A stretch of 64,000 nt of DNA from Leeuwenhoekiella sp. GTDB lineage: Bacteria > Bacteroidota > Bacteroidia > Flavobacteriales > Flavobacteriaceae. Position numbers and translations under genes: made by a program. This document shows positions 27,598-35,519 of this stretch, in pieces. The notes beneath the pieces were generated by a model, which made no database searches, had not been told where the DNA came from, and saw only the letters and a program-made list of their open reading frames with translations. The stretch is taken from positions 62,001-126,000 of the forward strand of contig PAPI01000027.1 of NCBI GenBank assembly GCA_002708845.1, in the 5' to 3' direction. Each line of letters begins with the position of its first letter. The first letter of the stretch is position 1.

Positions 27598-29965
27598 TAT
27601 TTAGTTGTTGATGTAATGCATTTAAATCTGAAACGAGAACCTGTCTGGCTTTACTACCTTCAAAAGGACCTACAATACCTGCAGCCTCCAGTTGATCGAT
27701 TATTCGGCCTGCACGATTATAGCCCAGTTTGAGTTTGCGTTGCAATAAAGACGCGCTTCCCTGTTGTGCGGTCACTATAACTTCAGCAGCTTCCATAAAC
27801 AAAGCATCTCGGTCGCTTGCATCTATATCAAGACTTGTGCCACCTTCTTCCCCTACATATTCTGGCAGCAGGTGAGCGTCAGGATAAGCTTTTTGCGAAC
27901 CAATGAAGTCCGTTATCTTTTCGACCTCGGGAGTGTCAACAAAGGCACATTGTACACGCACCAGTTCGTTACCCTGTGTAAAAAGCATATCTCCACGTCC
28001 TATAAGCTGATCTGCCCCCTGACTGTCAAGAATGGTACGGGAGTCAATTTTTGAGGTAACCCTAAAGGCAATACGAGCCGGGAAGTTGGCTTTAATAATA
28101 CCGGTAATTACGTTAACCGAAGGTCTTTGCGTGGCCACAATAAGGTGAATTCCGATAGCACGTGCCAGCTGTGCCAGTCGCGCAATAGGAGTTTCCACCT
28201 CTTTTCCTGCGGTCATAATCAAATCTGCAAACTCATCAATTACCAGTACGATGTAGGGTAAAAACTTATGGCCATCATTGGGATTCAGCTTGCGCTTTTT
28301 AAATTTTGCGTTGTATTCTTTAATGTTACGTGCCATCGCATCTTTTAGCAGATCGTAGCGGTTGTCCATCTCAATACACAGGGAATTCAAGGTGTTAATC
28401 ACCTTGGCATTATCGGTAATGATGGCTTCTTCTGTATCGGGAAGCTTAGCCAGATAGTGCCTTTCGATTTTATTAAAAAGCGTAAGCTCAACTTTTTTGG
28501 GGTCTACCAGAACAAACTTAACTTCAGCAGGATGTTTCTTGTATAACAGGGAAGTAAGGATCGCATTTAGCCCAACCGATTTACCCTGTCCGGTCGCACC
28601 GGCCATAAGCAGGTGGGGCATTTTGGCGAGGTCTACTACAAATGTTTCATTTGAGATGGTTTTTCCTAAAGTCAGTGGGAGTTCCATCTCGGCATTTTGA
28701 AATTTTGGCGAGGCAATTGCCGAGCGCATCGAGACAATGCGGGCATTTTTATTGGGTACTTCAATACCAATGGTTCCCTTTCCGGGAATGGGGGCAATGA
28801 TACGTATTCCCAAAGCTGAAAGCGAAAGCGCAATATCATCTTCCAGGTTTTTGATTTTAGAGATACGAACCCCAGCTTCGGGCACAATCTCATAAAGCGT
28901 TACTGTAGGACCTACCGTTGCTTTGATATGCGCAATATCGATCTTGTAGTTTTTTAAGGTGTCTACAATTCGATTCTTATTTTCTTCGAGTTCTTCCTGG
29001 TCTATGGTTATGCTTTGACCCTGGGTGTAGTCTTTAAGCAACTCTATTGACGGAAATTTGTAATTGCTGAGTTCAAGAGTAGGGTCAAACTCACCAAAAT
29101 CCTGAACCAGTTTGGTACTCAGGTTTTCTTCGACTTCCTCTTCTTCAATAGTTTCCTCAATTTCAATCTCAAAATTTTCATCTGAAGCCGGTTTTACGGC
29201 TTCAGTCTCAACAGGTTTGGGTGGGGTAGAAGTGGGGGCAGTTTTGAGAACAGGCTCTTCAACAGCTTCTTCCTCGACTTCAACCGGAAGTTCGATATTG
29301 TCTTTCTCAAAGGCGGTATCTTCAAAAGAAACTTCGTCGTCTGAATCCTCAAATTCAGTTTTAAAATCATTACGCTTTCGCGAAAGATATTGTCCTACCA
29401 GCTCTGGAGTAAGCTTGAGCCTTACGACCAGATAAACGATGGCTACAAAAGCAAGAACAAGTATTGTACCTATCAGACCCAGATAATCCTGAAGGAAATC
29501 ATTGAGTTCAAAACCTACCATACCACCCAACAGCGCATTGCTTTCTGAGAAAAAACCAAAGAAAACCGAAAACCAGAGCATTACAATGATTCCCCAAAAC
29601 CAATAGGCCTGAAGGCTTTTTTTAGGCCGGTCAAAAAAGTAGTAAAACCCGGTAAGGGTTACCAAGACTGCCAGCGCAAAGGCTGCAACACCAAATCCCT
29701 GATAGATGAAAAAATCACCCAGAGTTGCTCCAAATTTGTTAAGCCAGTTTTGAGCTTCTATACTGCGGTCGTCCAGACTGTTTAAGGTACTTTGATCTGC
29801 TTGCCAGGTAAAAAAATAGGATATAAACGAAAACATCAGCGCGATCCCGAGGAGGAATAGAAAACTGCCCAATACAATCTTCTGCTGCTTGGTCAGTTTA
29901 AAACTGATTTTTACAGGCTGTTTCTTGGAGGTAGTAGATTTTGTTTTCGCTTTTTTTCGGGCCAT
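27590..29965 (-). CDS. ftsK: DNA translocase FtsK/SpoIIIE
   Basis: This 791-residue protein has four N-terminal membrane segments within about 25-190, a low-complexity acidic linker (about 200-290, runs of Glu, Val and Pro), the alpha-beta motor and the gamma winged-helix domain. The Walker A motif is LMAGATGQGKSVGLNA, and Walker B is in FLPYIVLVIDEFADLI. LIVATQRPSVNVITGIIKAN follows, and the gamma domain reads SLLQRKLKLGYNRAGRIIDQ. FtsK pumps DNA at the septum and activates dimer resolution. The linker is short compared with E. coli, as is usual in Bacteroidota. It is the first gene of the leftward ftsK-lolA-lptF unit. Confidence 0.97.
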   Translation of the reverse strand: MARKKAKTKSTTSKKQPVKISFKLTKQQKIVLGSFLFLLGIALMFSFISYFFTWQADQSTLNSLDDRSIEAQNWLNKFGATLGDFFIYQGFGVAAFALAVLVTLTGFYYFFDRPKKSLQAYWFWGIIVMLWFSVFFGFFSESNALLGGMVGFELNDFLQDYLGLIGTILVLAFVAIVYLVVRLKLTPELVGQYLSRKRNDFKTEFEDSDDEVSFEDTAFEKDNIELPVEVEEEAVEEPVLKTAPTSTPPKPVETEAVKPASDENFEIEIEETIEEEEVEENLSTKLVQDFGEFDPTLELSNYKFPSIELLKDYTQGQSITIDQEELEENKNRIVDTLKNYKIDIAHIKATVGPTVTLYEIVPEAGVRISKIKNLEDDIALSLSALGIRIIAPIPGKGTIGIEVPNKNARIVSMRSAIASPKFQNAEMELPLTLGKTISNETFVVDLAKMPHLLMAGATGQGKSVGLNAILTSLLYKKHPAEVKFVLVDPKKVELTLFNKIERHYLAKLPDTEEAIITDNAKVINTLNSLCIEMDNRYDLLKDAMARNIKEYNAKFKKRKLNPNDGHKFLPYIVLVIDEFADLIMTAGKEVETPIARLAQLARAIGIHLIVATQRPSVNVITGIIKANFPARIAFRVTSKIDSRTILDSQGADQLIGRGDMLFTQGNELVRVQCAFVDTPEVEKITDFIGSQKAYPDAHLLPEYVGEEGGTSLDIDASDRDALFMEAAEVIVTAQQGSASLLQRKLKLGYNRAGRIIDQLEAAGIVGPFEGSKARQVLVSDLNALHQQLNNE

Positions 29966-30086
29966 TAGTAAAACTAAGCTTAGTAGGTCTGCTTAAAATA
30001 GAGCTCACACAGGAGCTATTGTTAAATGAGTATTTTTATTCGGGCGTAAAAATACAAATATCAAACGGTACTCTGCCGATAAAATT

Positions 30087-30458
30087 TTAGAAGAGGTAAG
30101 GTATATAAATTAGCAAACCGATTATACCTGCAATCACCGCGGCAAAGGTCACCGCACCTGCCGATACATCTTTGATAATGCCTATTTTTTTATGGTAATC
30201 GGGATGCACAAAATCCGCTATTTTTTCAATGGCGCTGTTGAGCCCCTCAACTGCAAGCACTAAAGCGATTGCCAGCAATTGTATGCACCACTCGATAGTT
30301 GTGATTTCAAAATAAAACCCCAGTATACAAACTACTAAAGCACAGAAGACCTGCACTTTAATGCTGGCTTCTGTGCGTAAAAGATAAAAGGCCCCTTTAA
30401 AAGCATACTTAAATGCTTTAAGGCGATTAATGATGAATGGTTCTTTGGGTTGTTGCAT
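30087..30458 (-). CDS. dgkA: Diacylglycerol kinase family protein
   Basis: This 123-residue small membrane enzyme starts INRLKAFKYAFKGAFYLLRT, followed by TEASIKVQVFCALVVCILGF. The signature ALVLAVEGLNSAIEKIADFV carries the ExxNxAIE core, followed by HPDYHKKIGIIKDVSAGAV. Three transmembrane helices are evident. Enzymes of this family phosphorylate diacylglycerol or undecaprenol at the inner membrane. The ATG overlaps the stop of the tpx gene by one base (TGATG), so the two are translationally coupled although functionally unrelated. Confidence 0.92.
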   Translation of the reverse strand: MQQPKEPFIINRLKAFKYAFKGAFYLLRTEASIKVQVFCALVVCILGFYFEITTIEWCIQLLAIALVLAVEGLNSAIEKIADFVHPDYHKKIGIIKDVSAGAVTFAAVIAGIIGLLIYIPYLF

Positions 30459-30958
30459 CAGGCAATAGCGCTAAGAGCCGCTTCATAATCAGGTTCCTGG
30501 CCTATTTCGGGCACCTGCTCGGTATAAATAATTTTATGATCTTCATCAAGTACGATTACCACTCGACTGTGTAAGCCGGCAAAAGCCCCATCAGCTATTA
30601 AGAGTCCGTAGTCTTTACCAAATTTTCCTTCCTTAAAATCAGAAAGCACCTGAACCTGTTCTAAACCTTCCGCTCCACAAAAACGGGCCTGCGCAAAGGG
30701 AAGATCGCGGGAGATACACAATACCACAGTATTTTCAAGATCAGAGGCTTTTTCATTAAACTTGCGTACGGAAGCGGCACAGACCCCGGTATCTACACTG
30801 GGAAATATATTCATCACCACTTTCTTGCCTTTAAAATCTTCAAGTGTACTTTCCTGAAGATCGGTTCTTGAAAGTTTAAAATCTGGTGCCTGCGTCCCGT
30901 TTTCAGGAAGCTCGCCAAGGGTATGCGTAGGGTTTCCACCCAGAGTTATATTTGCCAT
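30458..30958 (-). CDS. tpx: Thiol peroxidase (atypical 2-Cys peroxiredoxin)
   Basis: From ATG 30958 the protein has 166 residues beginning MANITLGGNPTHTLGELP; the upstream in-frame extension is not conserved. The peroxidatic site is NIFPSVDTGVCAASVRKFNE, and the resolving cysteine is in FAQARFCGAEGLEQV, the spacing of bacterial Tpx. It reduces hydroperoxides with thioredoxin as electron donor in the cytoplasm. It is coupled to dgkA downstream and lies near a second thioredoxin-dependent peroxidase operon, so this stretch is an oxidative stress neighbourhood. Confidence 0.95.
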   Translation of the reverse strand: MANITLGGNPTHTLGELPENGTQAPDFKLSRTDLQESTLEDFKGKKVVMNIFPSVDTGVCAASVRKFNEKASDLENTVVLCISRDLPFAQARFCGAEGLEQVQVLSDFKEGKFGKDYGLLIADGAFAGLHSRVVIVLDEDHKIIYTEQVPEIGQEPDYEAALSAIA

Positions 30959-31055
30959 GATTTTCGGTTTTGTTAGTGGTAAAAGTAGGTATATAAACAA
31001 CTAACGCCAATTAAAGGAATGCCAATTTCTAGTACAAGGATCAACCAGTACTAAA

Positions 31056-31082
31056 AAAGCTTCCGCGATATGCGGAAGCTTT
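31056..31082 (-). terminator. Intrinsic terminator of the ahpC-thioredoxin-DUF6952 operon
   Basis: Perfect 11-bp arms AAAGCTTCCGC (31056-31066) and GCGGAAGCTTT (31072-31082) have a 5-base loop. On the minus strand the stem is followed by a T run (complement of 31053-31058). It lies about 47 bp after the DUF6952 gene stop. Confidence 0.85.
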
Positions 31083-31128
31083 AGAGATATTAACTTTATT
31101 TAGCGAGATCTTGTCTGGAGAAACATCC

Positions 31129-31377
31129 TTAGCGATCAATGGAGCCCAAAACCTTTTGGGCAAAACCATTAGCAGCATCGCGCTCAGACATTCCGCTGGC
31201 AATCATCTCGTGCATTTCAACAGCACCACACAGATTGGTAATCAGTTCGCCTACCACATCCATATCGGCATCAGTTACAGAACGGTGTTCGGTAAATGAT
31301 TCAAGTACTTCAATCGTGTTCTGAAGCGCCTCAGGGCTGTTGTTCTTTTGTAAATGCTTAATTACTGGTAATTTCAT
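31129..31377 (-). CDS. DUF6952 family protein
   Basis: From ATG 31377 the protein has 82 residues, starting MKLPVIKHLQKNN and containing ALQNTIEVLESFTEHRSV, DMDVVGELITNLCGAVEMH and the C-terminal AANGFAQKVLGSIDR. I recognise this as DUF6952, a small all-helical family that sits next to thioredoxin and peroxiredoxin genes in flavobacteria. Its function is unknown. The start lies inside the last 20 bp of the thioredoxin gene, so translation is coupled. One cysteine (NLCGA) is present. A role as adaptor of the peroxidase system is inference from context. Confidence 0.85.
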   Translation of the reverse strand: MKLPVIKHLQKNNSPEALQNTIEVLESFTEHRSVTDADMDVVGELITNLCGAVEMHEMIASGMSERDAANGFAQKVLGSIDR

Positions 31378-31672
31378 CAACGAGTTCTTTTAGATTATCA
31401 AACTTATTTGTCTGTACCTGATTTACAAAGTTTCCGTTTTTAAAAGTCGCAAAAGTAGGCAGATTATCTACGGTTGCCAGCTTTCGGCTTTCCGGAAACT
31501 TTTCGGCATCAACCAGTAAGAATGCAGTATCCTCGTGTTCTGTAGCCAGTTTTTTAAACTTCGGCTTCATCACACGGCAGTTACCACACCAGCTGGCCAT
31601 ATATTGCACCACCACAGTGTCGTTAGACGATACCCATTCTGCCAGATTATCCTGATCGAGTTGCTTTAACAT
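31358..31672 (-). CDS. Thioredoxin family protein
   Basis: This 104-residue protein is a single thioredoxin fold with active site ASWCGNCRVMKPKF (Cys29 and Cys32; CGNC instead of the classic CGPC). FLLVDAEKFPESRKLATVDN and LPTFATFKNG follow, the latter holding the cis-proline. There is no signal peptide, so it is cytoplasmic. It lies 27 bp after ahpC and overlaps DUF6952, which points to a role as dedicated reductant for the peroxiredoxin. The Asn in the active site may tune its redox potential. Confidence 0.93.
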   Translation of the reverse strand: MLKQLDQDNLAEWVSSNDTVVVQYMASWCGNCRVMKPKFKKLATEHEDTAFLLVDAEKFPESRKLATVDNLPTFATFKNGNFVNQVQTNKFDNLKELVDEITSN

Positions 31673-31699
31673 AGCTATAGATTTTAAGGATTATACAAT

Positions 31700-32338
31700 T
31701 TAGTTAGTAGCGAGGTAAGAAGCTACTCCGTCACGGTTGGCATGCATTGCCTGTTTACCTTCTTCCCAGTTTGCCGGGCATACTTCACCGTTTTTCTGCA
31801 CGTGCGCGTAAGCATCGATAAGGCGTAAAAATTCATTTACATTACGGCCTACCGGCATATGATTTACACCTTCGTGAAATACAGTACCTTCTTCATCAAT
31901 AAGATAGGTTGCACGATAGGTTACATTATCACCGTCTACAGTTAGCATACCGGTTTCTTCATCATAACGCTCGTTTGTAATATCAAGGATACCCAAACGA
32001 TTGGCCAGATTACGGTTGGTGTCTGCAAGAATGGGATAGGTAACACCTTCTATACCACCATCATCTTTTGGTGTATTTAACCAGGCAAAGTGTACTTCAG
32101 GAGTGTCGCACGAAGCACCAATTACTATTGTATTGCGTTTTTCAAATTCGGCCATTGCCGCTTCAAATGCGTGAAGTTCGGTTGGGCAAACAAAGGTGAA
32201 ATCTTTTGGATACCAGAATAAAACTACTTTCTTATTGTTCTTTTTGGCTTCTTCTAAAACGTTTAGTTTAAAAGTATCGCCCATTTCATTCATAGCATCT
32301 ACTGCAAGATTTGGAAATTGTTTTCCTACTAATGTCAT
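31700..32338 (-). CDS. ahpC: Typical 2-Cys peroxiredoxin (AhpC/TSA)
   Basis: This 212-residue protein has the peroxidatic site FWYPKDFTFVCPTELHAFE (Cys51) and the resolving cysteine in the C-terminal GEVCPANWEEGKQAM. Between them are GASCDTPEVHFAWLNTP and YPILADTNRNLANRLGIL. It reduces hydrogen peroxide and organic peroxides in the cytoplasm, forming an intersubunit disulfide that the downstream thioredoxin may reduce. A consensus -7 box lies 24 bp upstream. It is the first gene of a three-gene operon closed by a strong terminator. Confidence 0.96.
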   Translation of the reverse strand: MTLVGKQFPNLAVDAMNEMGDTFKLNVLEEAKKNNKKVVLFWYPKDFTFVCPTELHAFEAAMAEFEKRNTIVIGASCDTPEVHFAWLNTPKDDGGIEGVTYPILADTNRNLANRLGILDITNERYDEETGMLTVDGDNVTYRATYLIDEEGTVFHEGVNHMPVGRNVNEFLRLIDAYAHVQKNGEVCPANWEEGKQAMHANRDGVASYLATN

Positions 32339-32661
32339 TGTTGTTTGTTTTTAAATTTGGTGCAAAGCTAACCTGCTACCTGTGCAAAAAAAACATTCAG
32401 AAATGTGTAGATGTTATTAGGGTATAAGCATTGTCTATAAGGCAATCTGCTGCTTAAGAGGATTGATGTATTGTCAATTTACACCCGAAAAACCTTAGGA
32501 ATTATAAGTAAAGCAATCGGTATTTTAGCAGTTTCTCAGGGTGAAACTAGAAGCGTAAAAAGTGTTAAGGTAATTTTAACAACTTTAAAAAGAAACTTAT
32601 GCACAGCTATACCGTTTTCGCCGGGCTTTGGGTAAAACTACAGACTCGTAATATAATTAAG
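32339..32661. other. Intergenic stretch between nhaC and ahpC
   Basis: The 323 bp hold the ahpC promoter at the left end. An open frame 32599-33051 on the plus strand is antisense to nhaC and not credible. No terminator or RNA is recognised in the rest. Confidence 0.5.
32363..32370 (-). promoter_or_regulatory. ahpC: Putative -7 box of the ahpC operon
   Basis: On the minus strand it reads TAGCTTTG, an exact TAnnTTTG match, 24 bp before the ATG. A T-rich element ending TTTTTGC lies a short distance upstream, but at less than the usual 19-bp spacing, so the -33 box is uncertain. Confidence 0.5.
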
Positions 32662-34143
32662 TTACTGCTTTCCGGCCTCGGCAAGACTGCGAATTTTAAT
32701 GCGGAAGGCTGCAAAAATCAGTGTCATAAAAGGACTAAGCCAGTTAAAAATAGCGTACACAAAATAATCTGCAACCGATACCCCGAGGACGCCGCTCTGA
32801 TAAGCACCGCAGGTATTGTAGGGCACAAGTACCGAAGTTACCGTACCGCTATCTTCAAGCGTGCGACTCAGATTTTCTGGTGCAAGACCCTTGTCGCGGT
32901 AGGCTTTGGCATACATTTTACCGGGGACTACAATGGCCAGGTATTGATCACTTGCGGTTGCATTGAGACCTATACAGGTAGCAACCGTGCTGGCAAACAG
33001 ACCAAAAACACTGTCAAAAAGCCCCAACATAAAACGGCTGATACGCGCTAAAGCTCCTATAGCATCCATAACACCTCCAAAGGTCATAGCGCAAATGATT
33101 AACCAGATGGTGCCCAGCATACCTGCCATTCCACTTGAAGCAAACAGGTCGTTAAGGTTTGTATTGGTCGTTTCAATCGCAGTATCTACGGTGATGGCAT
33201 TCATAATCCCCTTATAGCCACTTTCAAGACTTAAAACAGAGCTTCCGCCTAATCCTGCAACAATTTCGGGTTGTACGATCAGGGCCGCAATGCCTCCCAG
33301 CAATGTTCCGGCTAATAAGGCGATAAGTGGCGGTGTTTTTTTGATAATTAGGAAGATTACAAGTGCCGGAACGATAAACAACCAGGGTGTAATTGTAAAG
33401 GCTTCATCAATTGAAGCTAAAATGGCACTGCTGTCTGCCGGGCCGGTCGTTTCAATATTGAGTCCAATAATGATAAAAACGATAAGTGTAACAGTTATGG
33501 AGGGCACGGTAGTGTATAACATATATTGAATGTGCGTAAACAAATCGGTTCCTGCCATAGCAGGCGCCAGGTTTGTCGTGTCACTTAACGGCGAAAGTTT
33601 ATCTCCAAAATAGGCCCCTGATAATATGGCACCGGCGGTCATTCCCAACGAAATTCCCAAGGCATTGGCAATGCCTATCAGTGCTATTCCCACCGTTGCA
33701 GAGGTTGTCCAGCTACTTCCGGTAGCTACCGAAATAACCGCACAGATTACAACACAGGCAGCCAGAAATATTGATGGACTTAGGATTTGCATACCGTAAT
33801 AAATCATCGTGGGTATGATACCACTCACAAGCCAGGTTCCGGCCAATGCTCCTACCAGCAAAAGAATGAGTATAGCACCTGCTGTAGATTTGATATTTTG
33901 CGCAACTTCTTCCATCATAAGCTCAAAAGAAGTCTTATTGAAAAAGCCTACTATGGCAGCAACTGCTGCTCCCAGTAAAAGAATAAACTGGTTGGAGCCG
34001 CTAAGCGCATCGTCTCCAAAGACAAAAACATTATAGGCCAGCATGCCTATCAACGCAATTATAGGTATGAGAGCCTCAAAAATGTTGAGTTCTCTGTTTT
34101 CTACAATTTGCTCATTTTTCTCTTCGGCTTCCTTTTCGGTCAT
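32662..34143 (-). CDS. NhaC-like Na+/H+ antiporter
   Basis: This 493-residue membrane protein has about a dozen hydrophobic segments. Landmarks of the NhaC family are ILILLLVGALAGTWLVSGII, ISVATGSSWTTSATVGIALI, GAILSGAYFGDKLSPLSDTT and APENLSRTLEDSGTVTSVLV with YNTCGAYQSGVLGV. The charged GDKLSPLSDTTNLAP loop is the presumed ion path. Such antiporters exchange sodium for protons, fitting a marine lifestyle. The N-terminal 20 residues are charged (TEKEAEEKNEQIVENRE). The gene is monocistronic. Confidence 0.93.
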   Translation of the reverse strand: MTEKEAEEKNEQIVENRELNIFEALIPIIALIGMLAYNVFVFGDDALSGSNQFILLLGAAVAAIVGFFNKTSFELMMEEVAQNIKSTAGAILILLLVGALAGTWLVSGIIPTMIYYGMQILSPSIFLAACVVICAVISVATGSSWTTSATVGIALIGIANALGISLGMTAGAILSGAYFGDKLSPLSDTTNLAPAMAGTDLFTHIQYMLYTTVPSITVTLIVFIIIGLNIETTGPADSSAILASIDEAFTITPWLFIVPALVIFLIIKKTPPLIALLAGTLLGGIAALIVQPEIVAGLGGSSVLSLESGYKGIMNAITVDTAIETTNTNLNDLFASSGMAGMLGTIWLIICAMTFGGVMDAIGALARISRFMLGLFDSVFGLFASTVATCIGLNATASDQYLAIVVPGKMYAKAYRDKGLAPENLSRTLEDSGTVTSVLVPYNTCGAYQSGVLGVSVADYFVYAIFNWLSPFMTLIFAAFRIKIRSLAEAGKQ

Positions 34144-34781
34144 GATAGTTTATATAACGTTGCTACAAGTTTAAGGATTATGGATGAATTAAAAACAGGC
34201 TGCTGCTGAATAGCTTACTTTTTCCTTATCCACCGTCTTCTTAATAGACTCTTTTCTGTGGTCGGAGCCGGAGTTTGGTTTCGATTTCAGTGTCCCTACG
34301 AGTGACTTTTGAGGGCGGGGCTTGAAAAGATAGTATCGAGAAGACCGGCAAAGCAGAAAGCTCTTACTAAGAAGACTTCTCGATACACTGGTCTCTACTG
34401 AGGTTGCGACCGTCACTCGCTTTTCGACTGCACTTCGACTGCGCTTGGTGTAGCGCTTGATGCGACAGTTATAGCAATATAGAAACTATAATTTCTATTC
34501 ACATTCCTGTTCATTTTTTCCATCGATGAAAAAACGAACCAACCCGTCTATCCAGCCGGGCAGGAAGATCAAGGCTCACAAGACGGTATCTAAATTTATC
34601 ATTCGCTGAGCTACTTGCGCTTAACTCGGCCGCTCTGGCGGCCTCAAACAGAACCGCCTGCCACGCTCCGCTCACGTCAAATTTCACGAGAACCTCCTGA
34701 TAGGCCGGTACTTTCCCATTAATTGACTTTTCTGCACTTAATTATATAAGGTCATAAAATTTATAAAGGAACATAAAAAAA
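34144..34781. repeat. Gene-free stretch with REP-like dispersed repeat sequence
   Basis: No supported gene; the open frame 34189-34416 is low in coding character. The sequence contains an 11-bp inverted repeat GTATCGAGAAG (34333-34343) with 34376-34386. CACTCGCTTTTCGACTGCAC-like text follows, resembling intergenic REP families of flavobacteria related to the one near 63085. Around 34514-34535 a T-run, CATCGATG and an A-run form a terminator-like palindrome that could end the leftward gene at 34782. Confidence 0.5.
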
Positions 34782-35519
34782 TTAAGTCCTAAAAACCTTT
34801 AGCACCTGTGTAGGATTAAAAGCTTTTGAATTCATACATACTTTCCCCAGACGAATATCTATCGTATAGTATAGTACTCCCGCAGTAACCAAAAGCAGGG
34901 CCTCTGCAGGCAATGCAGTTGCGGTATAACGGGTAGCAGGGATAGTTTGCGTTTTATGGGGAATGGGAATACTAAAGAATTCGTGTCGCAGCACCTGGTA
35001 GGTTTTGGAATCGTAAACGCTGATCCAATACCCCAGTTCGGCTTCACTAGCCTTTACCGGCCAGTATAGATGGATATCGGCTTTAAATTCAGGTATGCTG
35101 ATTTCCAAAGTTCCCGCTTCGAGGCTGAGTTGCAGCCCGGGCATTTGCACGTACTGCGGATACTGATGTTTCAGGTCGGTTTCCAGACCTTCCAATACAG
35201 TGGGCTCGCCCTGCCAGAGATCCAGACTTCCCTGGGGGAGGGTATCATTCATTTTCATCCCCTGATACACCGCCGTGCGAAAGCGGTTAAAAAACTGGGA
35301 ATCATACATGTTGCCTATAAAAGGGCGCAATCCTATGGTGATGCTTCTGGTGGTTTGTGAGGCGCGGCCAAAATCGGTAGCCGTCTGTTTGCCCCGGCCC
35401 TTACGGCGTCTGCGTACGGTATCAGGCCGGGACTGTACGATGGTTTTTCCATTCACATTTCTAAATACGAGATTGCCGATGTTGCCCTTAAGGCCGGTCT
35501 TAGGATTGAGTTCTGCCAT
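34782..35519 (-). CDS. Hypothetical protein, basic N-terminus (245 aa)
   Basis: Not recognised with certainty. It begins MAELNPKTGLKGNIGNLVFR and VNGKTIVQSRPDTVRRRRKGRGKQT. That pattern, a Gly-rich start followed by NGKTIVQSRP and a basic stretch, occurs in uncharacterised flavobacterial proteins of similar size. The middle (LRPFIGNMYDSQFFNRFRTA) looks helical, while the end (LQLSLEAGTLEISIPEFKAD, HLYWPVKASEAELGYWISVY) is beta-rich, perhaps an immunoglobulin-like domain. There is no signal peptide or membrane segment. The gene is isolated, flanked by repeats on both sides, with an 11-bp tandem repeat about 70 bp upstream of its ATG. Horizontal acquisition is plausible. Confidence 0.65.
   Translation of the reverse strand: MAELNPKTGLKGNIGNLVFRNVNGKTIVQSRPDTVRRRRKGRGKQTATDFGRASQTTRSITIGLRPFIGNMYDSQFFNRFRTAVYQGMKMNDTLPQGSLDLWQGEPTVLEGLETDLKHQYPQYVQMPGLQLSLEAGTLEISIPEFKADIHLYWPVKASEAELGYWISVYDSKTYQVLRHEFFSIPIPHKTQTIPATRYTATALPAEALLLVTAGVLYYTIDIRLGKVCMNSKAFNPTQVLKVFRT

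Noticed and set aside
32599-33051. 150-codon frame antisense to nhaC
   Set aside because: Most of it lies over the strongly conserved antiporter sequence.
34189-34416. 75-codon minus-strand frame in the spacer next to nhaC
   Set aside because: Composition follows the repeat sequence, with runs of Ser and Lys and no recognisable domain.
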